A DNA stretch of 42,211 bases from Sphingomonadaceae bacterium (GCA_020847445.1 JADLBY010000097.1:1-42211); one strand, 5' to 3'; shown: positions 17,463 to 25,325, counted from the stretch's first letter. Program-made: numbers and translations. The notes: a model not told the origin generated them from the letters alone.

Positions 17463-18557
17463 ATGCACGCATCCCCAATCGACGCGACCAGAGGCCATAT
17501 TGGGCCCAACGACACCAAAAGTTCGAACCGGCCTGTGCTGGTATTTTTCGGGATATTGACGGCGCTGGCCTTGCTGGCGGTCAGCCTGCGCGACACCGAT
17601 TTGTCACGCTTGCTGCCCGCGCTGGGGCTGGGCGAACCTGCGGAGGCAGCGCCGCTCCCGAAAATGAGCGTGAAGGAGCGGACCGCTTTGCTGTCGATCA
17701 CCGAAGCGGCACCCGACAAGCCCGATCTGACCGGCGAGGATGCACTGGCGAAGAATGACGCGCTGCCCTTTTCCGACGCGCCCATCCTTGCTGCCAGGCC
17801 TTTCGCTATCCGCAACTATTTCTCCGGCGCAGGGCTGACCGCATTACAGTGCATGACGCAGGCGGTTTACTATGAGGCCGCCTATGAACCGCTGCAGGGC
17901 CGCCGCGCCGTCGCCCAGGTTGTGCTGAACCGCGTGCGCCATCCCGCCTTCCCCAATTCGGTATGCGGGGTCGTGTATCAGGGTTCGAACCAGCGGGTCT
18001 GCCAGTTCAGCTTCACCTGTGACGGCTCGCTCAACCGCAAACCATCCGCCGCCGCCTGGGCCGCCGCCGAGGCGGTCGCACGCGACGCGCTGACCGGCTA
18101 TGTCGAACGCTCGGTCGGGCAGGCCACGCATTACCACGCCAATTATGTCTCGCCCTATTGGGCCCCCAAGCTGACCAAGATTTCGCAGCTGGGCGCGCAT
18201 ATCTTTTATCGCTGGCCGGGCAAATGGGGCATGCCGTCGGCCTTTACCGCCAGCTATTCGGGCGTCGAAGGCATTCCGGCGCTGACCAATCTGGCGGCGA
18301 TGGACAATGAAGGTCTGGTTGTCGAGCAGATGACGGTCGACCAGCAGACCGAAGCACTGGCGCGGTCGAAGCTTGCGCCTGAACTGGTGCCGATGCGTGC
18401 CGCAGAAAATGATGTCGGCGGCCGACTGGATATCAGCAAGGGCTGGACCCTGAAAATCCCCGATCCGCGCGAAACCCGCGGCGCATCGGCAGCGGTAACG
18501 CAACGCCAGTCCAGCGGTGGCGCCGATGCTGCCAATATTGCTATGGGTGGGCAATGA
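17463..18557 (+). CDS. SleB-type cell-wall hydrolase inside the secretion operon (364 aa)
   Basis: A predicted membrane-anchored peptidoglycan hydrolase of the Hydrolase_2/SleB family (lytic transglycosylase or amidase activity). One membrane segment (~24-41, PVLVFFGILTALALLAV) leaves the rest in the periplasm. The catalytic domain spans ~122-275, with QAVYYEAAYE (candidate catalytic Glu138), VAQVVLNRVRHPAFP, CQFSFTCDG and ATHYHANYVSPYW, all hallmark SleB blocks. A short C-terminal extension follows. The ATG at 17463 is 2 nt after the ABC stop and its own stop overlaps the HlyD start (ATGA). It is therefore embedded between two core secretion genes. A plausible role is local opening of the murein for the adaptor-TolC complex or for the giant substrate; that is inference. 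A longer frame reaches into the ABC gene but has no support. Confidence 0.88.
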   Translation: MHASPIDATRGHIGPNDTKSSNRPVLVFFGILTALALLAVSLRDTDLSRLLPALGLGEPAEAAPLPKMSVKERTALLSITEAAPDKPDLTGEDALAKNDALPFSDAPILAARPFAIRNYFSGAGLTALQCMTQAVYYEAAYEPLQGRRAVAQVVLNRVRHPAFPNSVCGVVYQGSNQRVCQFSFTCDGSLNRKPSAAAWAAAEAVARDALTGYVERSVGQATHYHANYVSPYWAPKLTKISQLGAHIFYRWPGKWGMPSAFTASYSGVEGIPALTNLAAMDNEGLVVEQMTVDQQTEALARSKLAPELVPMRAAENDVGGRLDISKGWTLKIPDPRETRGASAAVTQRQSSGGADAANIAMGGQ

Positions 18558-19837
18558 GAGCGTTACTCGATTGGTATCGCGGCCAGTCCGGCTCACGCCA
18601 GATCATCGTTGCCGCAAGCGCAGGCTTTCTGATCTTCCTGATCTGGGCCAGTTTCGCGCAGATTGACGAGGTCACGCGCGGACAGGGCCGTGTGATCCCC
18701 TCCAGCAAAATGCAACTGGTGCAGGCGGCCGAACCCGCGTCGATCAAGGACATCCTTGTCCGTTCGGGCCAGCGCGTCCGCAAGGGGCAGTTGCTGGTGC
18801 GGCTCGACGATACCGAATCCTCTTCGCAATTGGGCCAGATTGCCGCGGAAAACCGTTCGCTCGCCGCCCGCGCGGCGCGCCTGTCACGCGAAGGCGGGGC
18901 TGGCGGCGATTGCCCCCCCAATGCCGACGGCAGCACGCCGGAAGAATGCCGTCAGGAAGCGGCGCTGCAATCGGTCCGCGCGGCCGCGCTGCGCAGCCGG
19001 ATTTCAGCCATGGGCGCGGCGGTCGAGCAGCGTCGCCGTGACTATGCCGAGGCGCAGGCAACGGTGACCAGCCTGCGCCAGAGCCTGCAACTCGCCCAGA
19101 ACCAGGTGAACATGCTGGCACCGCTGGCGGCCAAGTCGATCGTGCCACAGACCGAGCTGCTGTCGGCGCAGCGCGAAGTGACCGACATTCAGGGTCGGCT
19201 GGCCGCCGCGCAGCAGGCGGCGTCACGCGCGCAGGCCGGGATTGCCGAAGCACAGGCGCAGGCGTCTGAGGCCGGGTTCCAGTTCAAGCAGGAAGCGCTT
19301 GACGAACGCAGCCAGATTGCGACCAAGATTGCGGTCAACGAACAGTCGCTGAAGGGCGCCGCCGGGCGCGTCAACCGGGCCGAAATCCGCTCGCCGGTCG
19401 ACGGCGTGGTCAACGATGTGCAGGTGACGACGATTGGCGGCTTCGTGCAGGCAGGCGAAAAGATCATGCAGGTTGTGCCCGTGGGCGACAAGCTGCTCGT
19501 CGAAGCGCGGGTCACACCCGGCGACATCGCCTTCATCAAGGTTGGGGACCGGGCGAACGTCAAGGTCACCGCCTATGATTTCTCGATTTATGGGGGCCTT
19601 TCGGGTCGCGTCGTGCAGGTCTCCGCCGACAGCATATATGACGAAGTCGCCCGCGAGGCCTATTTCACGGTCGTCGTGGAAACCGACAAATCCTATCTGC
19701 TGTCGGCTGGCAAACATCTGCCGATCAGCCCCGGCATGATCTGCGATGTCGAAATCATCACCGGCCGCAAGAGCATTTTGAGCTATCTGCTCAAGCCGCT
19801 GATCAAGGCCCGTTCGGAAGCGTTGCGCGAACGCTAG
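18554..19837 (+). CDS. HlyD-family type I secretion adaptor (427 aa)
   Basis: The periplasmic membrane-fusion protein linking the ABC transporter to the TolC-type channel. A short cytosolic N-terminus precedes one membrane helix (~17-36). A lipoyl-like half motif follows (~50-90, including DILVRSGQRVRKGQLLVRLDD), then a long Gln/Ala-rich coiled coil (~92-290), then the second lipoyl half (AEIRSPVDGVVNDVQVTTIGGFV) and a C-terminal beta-barrel with GDIAFIKVGDRANVKVTAYDF. The order and motifs are those of HlyD/LapC. The ATG overlaps the stop of the hydrolase gene by 4 bases. The stop is only 5 nt from the end of the convergent LapG-like gene. There is no other good candidate function. Confidence 0.95.
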   Translation: MRALLDWYRGQSGSRQIIVAASAGFLIFLIWASFAQIDEVTRGQGRVIPSSKMQLVQAAEPASIKDILVRSGQRVRKGQLLVRLDDTESSSQLGQIAAENRSLAARAARLSREGGAGGDCPPNADGSTPEECRQEAALQSVRAAALRSRISAMGAAVEQRRRDYAEAQATVTSLRQSLQLAQNQVNMLAPLAAKSIVPQTELLSAQREVTDIQGRLAAAQQAASRAQAGIAEAQAQASEAGFQFKQEALDERSQIATKIAVNEQSLKGAAGRVNRAEIRSPVDGVVNDVQVTTIGGFVQAGEKIMQVVPVGDKLLVEARVTPGDIAFIKVGDRANVKVTAYDFSIYGGLSGRVVQVSADSIYDEVAREAYFTVVVETDKSYLLSAGKHLPISPGMICDVEIITGRKSILSYLLKPLIKARSEALRER

Positions 19838-19842
19838 TCCGC

Positions 19843-20913
19843 TTAGCCGCCCAGCGCGGCGATACGGATCGGGGCAGGCTGATAGTCCGCAGGCTGGGTT
19901 GCATAGCCGTGTAGCCAGGCCTTGCCCCCCGAATAGCTCATCACCGGACGATAATCGCGGATAGCGGCCGCATCGACGATACGGTCGGTATTGTTGTCGA
20001 GCACCATCAGCCGACTCCCGTCGCGCACGACCAGCAACGCATGGTCCGCGCGGCGCACCAGATCCTTGGCGATGACAAGGAACATGTCGTTGCGCGCGAC
20101 CCCGGCGGCCTCAAGCAGCTTCATCTTGGCGATGGCATAATCCTCGCAGTCCCCCTGCCCGGCGCGCAATGTCTCGGTCGCAGTCGCCCAGCGGTCGGCA
20201 ACATGGTAGCGGACCGAATCGTCAATGAAGCTGACCCGCCGGTTGACCCAGCTGTTGATCAGGCCGATCTTTCCGCCCTGATCGAGCCCGCGCGCTTCAC
20301 CGACCACCGCGCGCCACGGACCGGACCGGCCCGACAAGGCCGAGGCCTGGGCGCGTTGCCATTTGCCGTCCAGCGGCGTTCGGCCCACCGCCAGCGCGAC
20401 GCTGCCAAAAACATTGGGCTTGCTGACGTCGACCGGCGGCAACATCAATGCGGGCTGCATTTGCGGGCGGCGGGCAATCGAAACCGCTGCCAGGCGTGAT
20501 ACCCATTGGGCAGCGCGGGCGCGCGGATCAAGATCGGCGTCGGGCGCGGCTACAAAAGCTGGCAGGCGGCCAAAGGCCATCGCGCCACATGCAGGGGCGG
20601 CGACGGTGGTCGGACCTGCCGCGGGCGCGAGCATCGCAACCTGCTGGACGGGCATGGGCACGGCCGCTGCATCCTGCTGCGCGCGCAATTCATCCAGCTT
20701 GCTGCGGGCTCCACCCAAAATCGCTTCGGATTTGGTCGGTGCCACGGCAGCTTCGGCCATGGTCGCTTCATAGGCGACGGGGCAGGTTTGTTCGGCAGGC
20801 ACGGGGATTCGCAGAGCCCAGGCCGATGCCGGACACATGCCAATCGCCAATAGGGTGGCCGCCGACGCAATGTCGCGGCTGCGCCTTTTTCCGCTGGGAG
20901 CATGAACTGTCAT
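19843..20913 (-). CDS. lapG: LapG-like periplasmic cysteine protease (356 aa)
   Basis: A bacterial transglutaminase-like cysteine protease, the family of LapG, which releases LapA-type adhesins by cutting their N-terminus. Residues ~1-33 are a signal peptide. The catalytic domain (~165-345) has the triad C256 (GDCEDYAIAK), H291 (ADHALLVV) and D306 (VLDNN). Acidic residues flanking the Cys match the Ca2+ site of LapG. Between signal and catalytic domain is a ~130-residue Ala/Pro-rich region that LapG of Pseudomonas lacks. It contains PAAGP at 97-101, the same five residues as at the adhesin site. The gene is convergent with the secretion operon and so is probably separately regulated. LapD, the usual c-di-GMP-controlled inhibitor, is not nearby. 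Substrate assignment to the adjacent adhesin is inferred from context. Confidence 0.86.
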   Translation of the reverse strand: MTVHAPSGKRRSRDIASAATLLAIGMCPASAWALRIPVPAEQTCPVAYEATMAEAAVAPTKSEAILGGARSKLDELRAQQDAAAVPMPVQQVAMLAPAAGPTTVAAPACGAMAFGRLPAFVAAPDADLDPRARAAQWVSRLAAVSIARRPQMQPALMLPPVDVSKPNVFGSVALAVGRTPLDGKWQRAQASALSGRSGPWRAVVGEARGLDQGGKIGLINSWVNRRVSFIDDSVRYHVADRWATATETLRAGQGDCEDYAIAKMKLLEAAGVARNDMFLVIAKDLVRRADHALLVVRDGSRLMVLDNNTDRIVDAAAIRDYRPVMSYSGGKAWLHGYATQPADYQPAPIRIAALGG

Positions 20914-20919
20914 GCTGCC

Positions 20920-20946
20920 CTAAATTGCAGGGAAAGGACAATTTAG
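20920..20946 (-). promoter_or_regulatory. Inverted repeat overlapping the lapG leader/RBS
   Basis: CTAAATTG (20920-20927) and CAATTTAG (20939-20946) are perfect 8-bp arms with an 11-nt spacer, 6-33 nt upstream of the lapG-like ATG. On the coding strand the arm nearer the gene runs into AGGG, the only Shine-Dalgarno-like sequence. It could be an operator or a leader hairpin limiting translation of the protease. Confidence 0.45.
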
Positions 20947-21053
20947 CGTTGAGCGCTATGGTTGACGATCATGGTCGACAAAATGCGACGAAAGAAGGTT
21001 AACGGCGATCAGGGATTATTGTTTAGCCGCAATGGGCCTATGCGGCCCGCCGG

Positions 21054-21566
21054 TCAGAACGGTACGTCGTCGTCGAGATCGTCCGAGAAATCACCGCCGC
21101 CATATCCGGACGAACCGCCCTGCCAGCCTCCGCCCGACTGGCCGCCGCCTTGACCGCCGCCGCCCGAAGCACCACCGCTGCCCCAGCCATCATTGCCGCC
21201 GCCCTGGCCGCCACGCGCGCCATCGAGCATCACCAGCTTGCCGTCGAAGCCGCCCACGCTGATTTCGGTGGTGTAACGGTCATTGCCCGACTGATCCTGC
21301 CATTTGCGCGTGCGCAGCTGGCCCTCGATATAGACCTTGCTGCCCTTGCGCAGAAAGCGTTCGGCGACGCCGACAAGCCCATCCGATTGCAGCACGACCT
21401 GGTGCCATTCGGTGCGTTCCCTTTTTTCGCCGGTCTGGCGATCCTTCCAGTCTTCCGACGTCGCGATCCGCAAATTGGCGATGCGCCCGCCATTCTGGAA
21501 CGATTTCACTTCGGGATCCGCGCCCAGATTGCCGACCAAAATAACCTTGTTGACGCTACCCGCCAT
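21054..21566 (-). CDS. ssb: Single-stranded DNA-binding protein (170 aa)
   Basis: SSB coats single-stranded DNA during replication, recombination and repair. The N-terminal OB fold covers residues 1-~108: it begins [19 protein letters not shown] and continues with [20 protein letters not shown] and DRYTTEI. A Gly/Gln/Ser-rich flexible linker (~115-158) leads to the acidic tip DDLDDDVPF that recruits partner proteins. Length is normal for alphaproteobacteria. It starts at the ATG at 21566, after feoB on the same strand with a 39-bp gap. That gap holds an SOS-like box (21570-21584), fitting damage-inducible expression. The lapG-like gene follows 140 bp downstream with its own leader. Confidence 0.97.
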   Translation of the reverse strand: MAGSVNKVILVGNLGADPEVKSFQNGGRIANLRIATSEDWKDRQTGEKRERTEWHQVVLQSDGLVGVAERFLRKGSKVYIEGQLRTRKWQDQSGNDRYTTEISVGGFDGKLVMLDGARGGQGGGNDGWGSGGASGGGGQGGGQSGGGWQGGSSGYGGGDFSDDLDDDVPF

Positions 21567-21569
21567 GTT

Positions 21570-21584
21570 GTTCCTCGCCTGTTT
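21570..21584 (-). promoter_or_regulatory. SOS-like (LexA) box before ssb, one mismatch
   Basis: On the plus strand the sequence reads GTTC-N7-GTTT. The alphaproteobacterial LexA site is GTTC-N7-GTTC, so only the last base differs. It lies 4 nt upstream of the ssb start, where bound LexA would block transcription. A perfect box exists before the mmcB-like gene in this window, which makes LexA regulation plausible here. Confidence 0.45.
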
Positions 21585-21605
21585 GAATCGGGATTGTGCC
21601 GACCG

Positions 21606-23456
21606 CTATAAGCCGAAGGCGCGGGCTGTCCAATAAGTAATCCCGGCGGCGGCATAAGCGAGGGCAAACAGATAAGTCACCATGAAGACCGGCCATTTCC
21701 AGCCATTGGTTTCGCGGCGGGTGACGGCGATGGTCGAGATGCATTGTGGCGCAAAGACGAACCAGGCCAGAAAGGCAAGCGCGGTCGCAAGGCTCCATTT
21801 ACCCGCCAGCTGCATCCCCAGATTCATAGCCTGCTGGTCGTCGTCTGCGGCATCGATCGCATAGGCCGTTGCCAGTGCCGAAACGGCCACCTCGCGCGCC
21901 GCCATCGCCGGGACAAGCGCAAGCGCAATATCATGGTTGAAACCGATCGGCCTGACCACAACCTCGATCCCGTCCGCGATGCGCCCGGCAACCGAATATT
22001 CGACCTGACTTTCGCGCGAACCCTCTGGCACCTTCGGGAAACTGAGCAAGGCCCAGAGGATGATCGTGGCGGTGAAAATGATTGTTCCCGCACGCCGCAG
22101 GAAAATCCATGCGCGTTGCCACAGCCCGATCGCTATGTCGCGCAGCCGTGGCAACTGATAGCGCGGCATTTCGATAAGGAAGCTGCTTTCGCGGCTATGC
22201 GTCACAAAGCGCTGGATGACCGCCGCAGCGAGCATCGCGCCGACAATGCCGGCGATGTAGAGCCCGAACAGGACCAGCCCCTGCAGGCCGATACCCGGGC
22301 CGATCTTGGTCGCTGGAATGAACGCCCCGATGATCAGGGTGTAGACCGGCAATCGCGCCGAGCAGGTCATCAGCGGCGCGATCAATATCGTCGCCAGCCT
22401 TTCCTTCTGGTCCATGATCGATCGGGTCGCCATGATGCCGGGGATGGCGCAGGCGAAAGAGGAGAGGAGCGGGATGAAACTGTGCCCCGATAACCCGACC
22501 GCCGCCATCATCCGGTCCATCACGAACGCCGCGCGGGTCATATAACCCGATGCCTCGAGCAGCAGGATGAAGAGGAAGAGGATCAGGATCTGCGGCAGGA
22601 AGACCACAACCGAGCCCACGCCCGCAATCACGCCGTCGGTCAGGAACGACCGGAAGATGCTATCGGGCAGCACCGCGTTGATGGCGCCGGTCAACATCGC
22701 AAAGCCGGTTTCGATCCAGCCGATCGGGGCCTCCGACCAGGCATAGACGCCCTGGAACATCACGAATAGCAGCGCGAGGAGCACCGCCACTCCGCCCACC
22801 GGATGCAACAGCACGCGATCCAGTCGCCGCGTCCATTGCCGCCCCTGGGTTTCGCTGACGATCGCCGCACGGGCTATCTGGTGTGCGCGCTGGGAAATGC
22901 CGGAGCGGCCCGCAGGAATCTCCAAAGCAGCGGCAGGCGCAGCCAGTTGCAGTGCAAGCCGGTCCATCAGCACATCGAGCCCGCGCTTGCGCACCGCGAC
23001 GGTCGCGATAACGGGAACACCGAGGTCGGCGGCGAGCCTTTCGGCATCAAGTTCGAGGCCATCGCGCGATGCCAGATCAACCATGTTGAGCGCGACCACT
23101 GTGGGCAGCCCCTGCCCGATCAGTTCGAGCGCGAAGCGCAGATGGTTGTCGAGATTTCCGGCATCGACGACCACGATCAGCGCATCGGGGCGGCGCTGCC
23201 CCGCAAAGCGCCCAAGCACGACATCGCGGGTGACCGCTTCGTCGAGGCTGTCGGGTTCGAGGCTATAGGCACCGGGCAGATCGATCAGTTCGACCGGTCG
23301 CCCATCGGCAAAGGTCGAACGCCCCGATTTGCGCTCGACGGTGACCCCGGGATAATTGGCGATTTTCTGGCGCGCACCGGTCAGCGCGTTGAACAGCGCG
23401 CTTTTCCCCGCATTGGGATTGCCGACCAGCGCGACCAGCGGCACGGCGCCGGTCAT
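21606..23456 (-). CDS. feoB: Ferrous iron transporter FeoB (616 aa)
   Basis: The inner-membrane GTP-dependent Fe2+ importer. The cytosolic N-terminal G domain (1-~165) has G1 GNPNAGKS (12-19), G2 in NYPGVTVE, G3 DLPG and G4 NMVD. A short helical spacer leads to a membrane domain from about residue 225, with two Gate regions: one around SFIPLLSSFACAIPGIMATR and MTCSARLPVYTLIIG, the second near the C-terminus around LFAPQCISTIAVTRRE. At 616 residues it is shorter than the ~770 of E. coli FeoB, mainly in the spacer and C-terminal tail, and no FeoC follows. The start overlaps the feoA stop by 4 bases, so the two are translationally coupled. Iron-dependent repression by a Fur-type protein is likely from the site before feoA. 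Confidence 0.96.
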   Translation of the reverse strand: MTGAVPLVALVGNPNAGKSALFNALTGARQKIANYPGVTVERKSGRSTFADGRPVELIDLPGAYSLEPDSLDEAVTRDVVLGRFAGQRRPDALIVVVDAGNLDNHLRFALELIGQGLPTVVALNMVDLASRDGLELDAERLAADLGVPVIATVAVRKRGLDVLMDRLALQLAAPAAALEIPAGRSGISQRAHQIARAAIVSETQGRQWTRRLDRVLLHPVGGVAVLLALLFVMFQGVYAWSEAPIGWIETGFAMLTGAINAVLPDSIFRSFLTDGVIAGVGSVVVFLPQILILFLFILLLEASGYMTRAAFVMDRMMAAVGLSGHSFIPLLSSFACAIPGIMATRSIMDQKERLATILIAPLMTCSARLPVYTLIIGAFIPATKIGPGIGLQGLVLFGLYIAGIVGAMLAAAVIQRFVTHSRESSFLIEMPRYQLPRLRDIAIGLWQRAWIFLRRAGTIIFTATIILWALLSFPKVPEGSRESQVEYSVAGRIADGIEVVVRPIGFNHDIALALVPAMAAREVAVSALATAYAIDAADDDQQAMNLGMQLAGKWSLATALAFLAWFVFAPQCISTIAVTRRETNGWKWPVFMVTYLFALAYAAAGITYWTARAFGL

Positions 23457-23695
23457 GCCAGCGGCTCGCAGGCGATGGCAAGCGCAACCTTGCGGCGCAG
23501 CGCGACGGTCATCCGGCCCACGCGCACCGCGACGGGATCGCGCCAGAACAATATCCCCCTGTGCAGCGCCTCAACGACCACTCCGGCCTCAAATCCCAGC
23601 GAACGCAGGCGATGCCCCTCGGTCTCAGGGATCGCCGCCCAGTCGATCGCAGTGATGCGCGCCAGCGCCTGCTTTGGAAGGGTATCAAGATTCAC
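23453..23695 (-). CDS. feoA: FeoA accessory protein (80 aa)
   Basis: A small cytosolic SH3-like protein needed for FeoB-driven Fe2+ uptake. The start MNLDTLPKQALARI and the segment RLRSLGFEAGVVVEALHRG followed by DPVAVRVGRMTVALRRKVA match the FeoA core. Length is standard. The start codon is GTG (23695) with no strong SD visible; no in-frame ATG upstream gives a better product. The stop overlaps the feoB start (ATGA). The 44-bp gap to the upstream COQ9-family gene contains a Fur-like inverted repeat, so feoAB probably has its own iron-regulated promoter. Confidence 0.93.
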   Translation of the reverse strand: MNLDTLPKQALARITAIDWAAIPETEGHRLRSLGFEAGVVVEALHRGILFWRDPVAVRVGRMTVALRRKVALAIACEPLA

Positions 23696-23706
23696 GAGGG
23701 CTTTTT

Positions 23707-23740
23707 GATAATGTTTCGCAATAAAGGCAAGTGCATTATC
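23707..23740 (-). promoter_or_regulatory. Fur-like inverted repeat before feoA
   Basis: GATAATG (23707-23713) and CATTATC (23734-23740) are perfect inverted arms 20 nt apart, in an AT-rich gap 12-45 nt upstream of feoA. TGATAATGTTTCGCA (23706-23720) matches the E. coli Fur 7-1-7 core TGATAATGATTATCA at about 11 of 15 positions. The outer arm touches the stop codon of the COQ9-family gene. Iron-responsive control is inferred from the gene and the sequence together. Confidence 0.55.
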
Positions 23741-24408
23741 TAGCGCGGCGGATAACGCAAACGGCCGATAAAGCGCGACAGGCTGGGCATATGTTCGCGG
23801 CGTTTCCTCGCCTGCGCCTTCGCCTTTTCAAACTGCATCACATTTTCGATCCGCCGATCGAGGAACGCGCGCGTCTCGGCAAAATTTTCGCTGTCGTCGT
23901 TGACGAACACCGTCAGCGTCGAGCCATAGACCGCCGAAAGCGTGGCCCGCTTGGTATAATGGTTGAAATCGGTCGCATTATCGCCTGCCAGCCGCCACAT
24001 CCGGTCGGCGCTGCGCCAGCCGATGCGCGCCGCAGCCGCCATATTTTGCGGCATCGCCATGATGGCGATTGCCCGGCGCTGCCCTTCGCGGTCGGGCGCG
24101 GCGATTTCAAGCCGTGTCGCGACCAGCGCGGTGATCCGTTCGCGGATTTTCATCGCGGCAAGCTTCTCGGCAGGCAGGCGGCGCGCCATTTCGGCATCGA
24201 CCGACGCGATCCACGCCTCGATCAGCGTCATCGCTCCGCCCTTCAGCGCCAGCTTTGCCAGATCGGCATCGACGCCAAGCTCGGTCGCCGCCGATTCGAC
24301 GGCCCTGTCGTTCCAGCCGTCAAACGCGGCATGTGCGGCGAGGCGCGGGGCCACAGCCTCGCGGATTTCGTCGAGGGTCGGATCGACGGGGAGAGGTGCG
24401 GAAGCCAT
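23740..24408 (-). CDS. COQ9-family ubiquinone biosynthesis protein (222 aa)
   Basis: COQ9 is a TetR-fold lipid-binding protein that presents ubiquinone precursors to the COQ7 hydroxylase; alphaproteobacteria carry a homologue. The protein is alpha-helical and soluble. The central region (~60-130) ALKGGAMTLIEAWIASVDAEM and LAAMKIRERITALVATRLE, and the later MWRLAGDNATDFNHYTKRATLSAVYGSTLTVFVND, are characteristic of the family. The start ATG (24408) is 9 nt after the stop of the EamA transporter gene on the same strand, suggesting co-transcription. The stop touches the feoA operator. UbiK, another ubiquinone factor, is encoded separately at 31.6-32.0 kb. Confidence 0.9.
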   Translation of the reverse strand: MASAPLPVDPTLDEIREAVAPRLAAHAAFDGWNDRAVESAATELGVDADLAKLALKGGAMTLIEAWIASVDAEMARRLPAEKLAAMKIRERITALVATRLEIAAPDREGQRRAIAIMAMPQNMAAAARIGWRSADRMWRLAGDNATDFNHYTKRATLSAVYGSTLTVFVNDDSENFAETRAFLDRRIENVMQFEKAKAQARKRREHMPSLSRFIGRLRYPPR

Positions 24409-24417
24409 GAGTCGGCT

Positions 24418-25317
24418 CTAGGCCTTTGCCCGCCCTTCGGCAAGGCGAACGAGCACCAGCGCCGCCATCACCATCGCCCCGCCAAGATAGTCGAGCGGGG
24501 TCATCGCCTCGTCAAAGGCTACCCATCCAGCCAGCGCGGAAAGCGCCGGTTGCAGCAACAGCGCCAGGCCGATCACCAGCGGGCTGAAATGTGGCAAAGC
24601 GTAGGTCAGGAAGCCCTGCCCCAGCACCTGGCTCGACAGGGCGAGGACGATCAGCGGGGTCCAGTCACCGGGCCAGATCTGCTCGCCTGCAAACCAGGCT
24701 GCGGGCAGCAGGAACAGCGCCGCCGAGCCCGACGCCAGCGCCAGCGAGGACCAGCTTTCGCTGCTTTCGCGCACACGGATCATCGCCAGCAGATAGAATG
24801 TGTAGAACAGCCCAGCGAGCAGGCTCAGCCAGTCCCCCTCAAAATGTTCGGGTGACAGTTCAAAGCTTTGCCCCATCAGCAACGCCGCCCCGGCAAAGGC
24901 AAGCGCTATGGCCGCGCCCTGCATCGGCGGCGGCAATTTGCGGGCAAGGACGATGCCATAGATTGCCAGCAACAGGCTGGCACAATTGGCAAGCAGGGTC
25001 GCATTGCCCAGTTTGGTCTTGAAGATGCCCAGATGCCAGACGATGATATCGACCGCGAAGAAGAAACCGGCCAGCAGCACCAGCCCCAATAGCCGCCCTG
25101 GCATCGCCCCGATGCGGAAACCGGCGCGGTAGCCGATGACAGCCAGCACGGGAACCGCCAGCGCCAGCCGCCAGAATCCGGTCGCGATCGGTCCGGTGTC
25201 GGACAGTCGCACCAGCAACGGGCCGAAGGCGATGCAGACATTGCCCGCCACCAGCGCGGCAAAGGCAAAGGCGGCTTTTGGCGCAGGGGTGTTCTGATAG
25301 ATTTGCTTGTCCGCCAT
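24418..25317 (-). CDS. DMT/EamA-family transporter (299 aa)
   Basis: An inner-membrane drug/metabolite transporter with about ten hydrophobic helices in two EamA repeats, of the RhaT/YdcZ-like size. Recognisable segments include AALVAGNVCIAFGPLLVRLSDTGPIATGFWRLALAVP at the start of repeat 1 and a Pro/Leu-rich second repeat ending LDYLGGAMVMAALVLVRLAEG. The substrate cannot be told. I chose the ATG at 25317, which follows a G-rich stretch on the coding strand, over an in-frame TTG 15 bases upstream that lies inside the operator palindrome. It is divergent from the Old Yellow Enzyme gene, with a 75-bp shared regulatory gap, so both may answer to one repressor. Confidence 0.88.
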   Translation of the reverse strand: MADKQIYQNTPAPKAAFAFAALVAGNVCIAFGPLLVRLSDTGPIATGFWRLALAVPVLAVIGYRAGFRIGAMPGRLLGLVLLAGFFFAVDIIVWHLGIFKTKLGNATLLANCASLLLAIYGIVLARKLPPPMQGAAIALAFAGAALLMGQSFELSPEHFEGDWLSLLAGLFYTFYLLAMIRVRESSESWSSLALASGSAALFLLPAAWFAGEQIWPGDWTPLIVLALSSQVLGQGFLTYALPHFSPLVIGLALLLQPALSALAGWVAFDEAMTPLDYLGGAMVMAALVLVRLAEGRAKA

Positions 25318-25325
25318 AAACCCCC

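Noticed and set aside
22803-23708. 301-codon plus-strand frame opposite feoB/feoA
   Set aside because: It is antisense to the FeoB G domain and FeoA, both strongly supported; no motif in the product.
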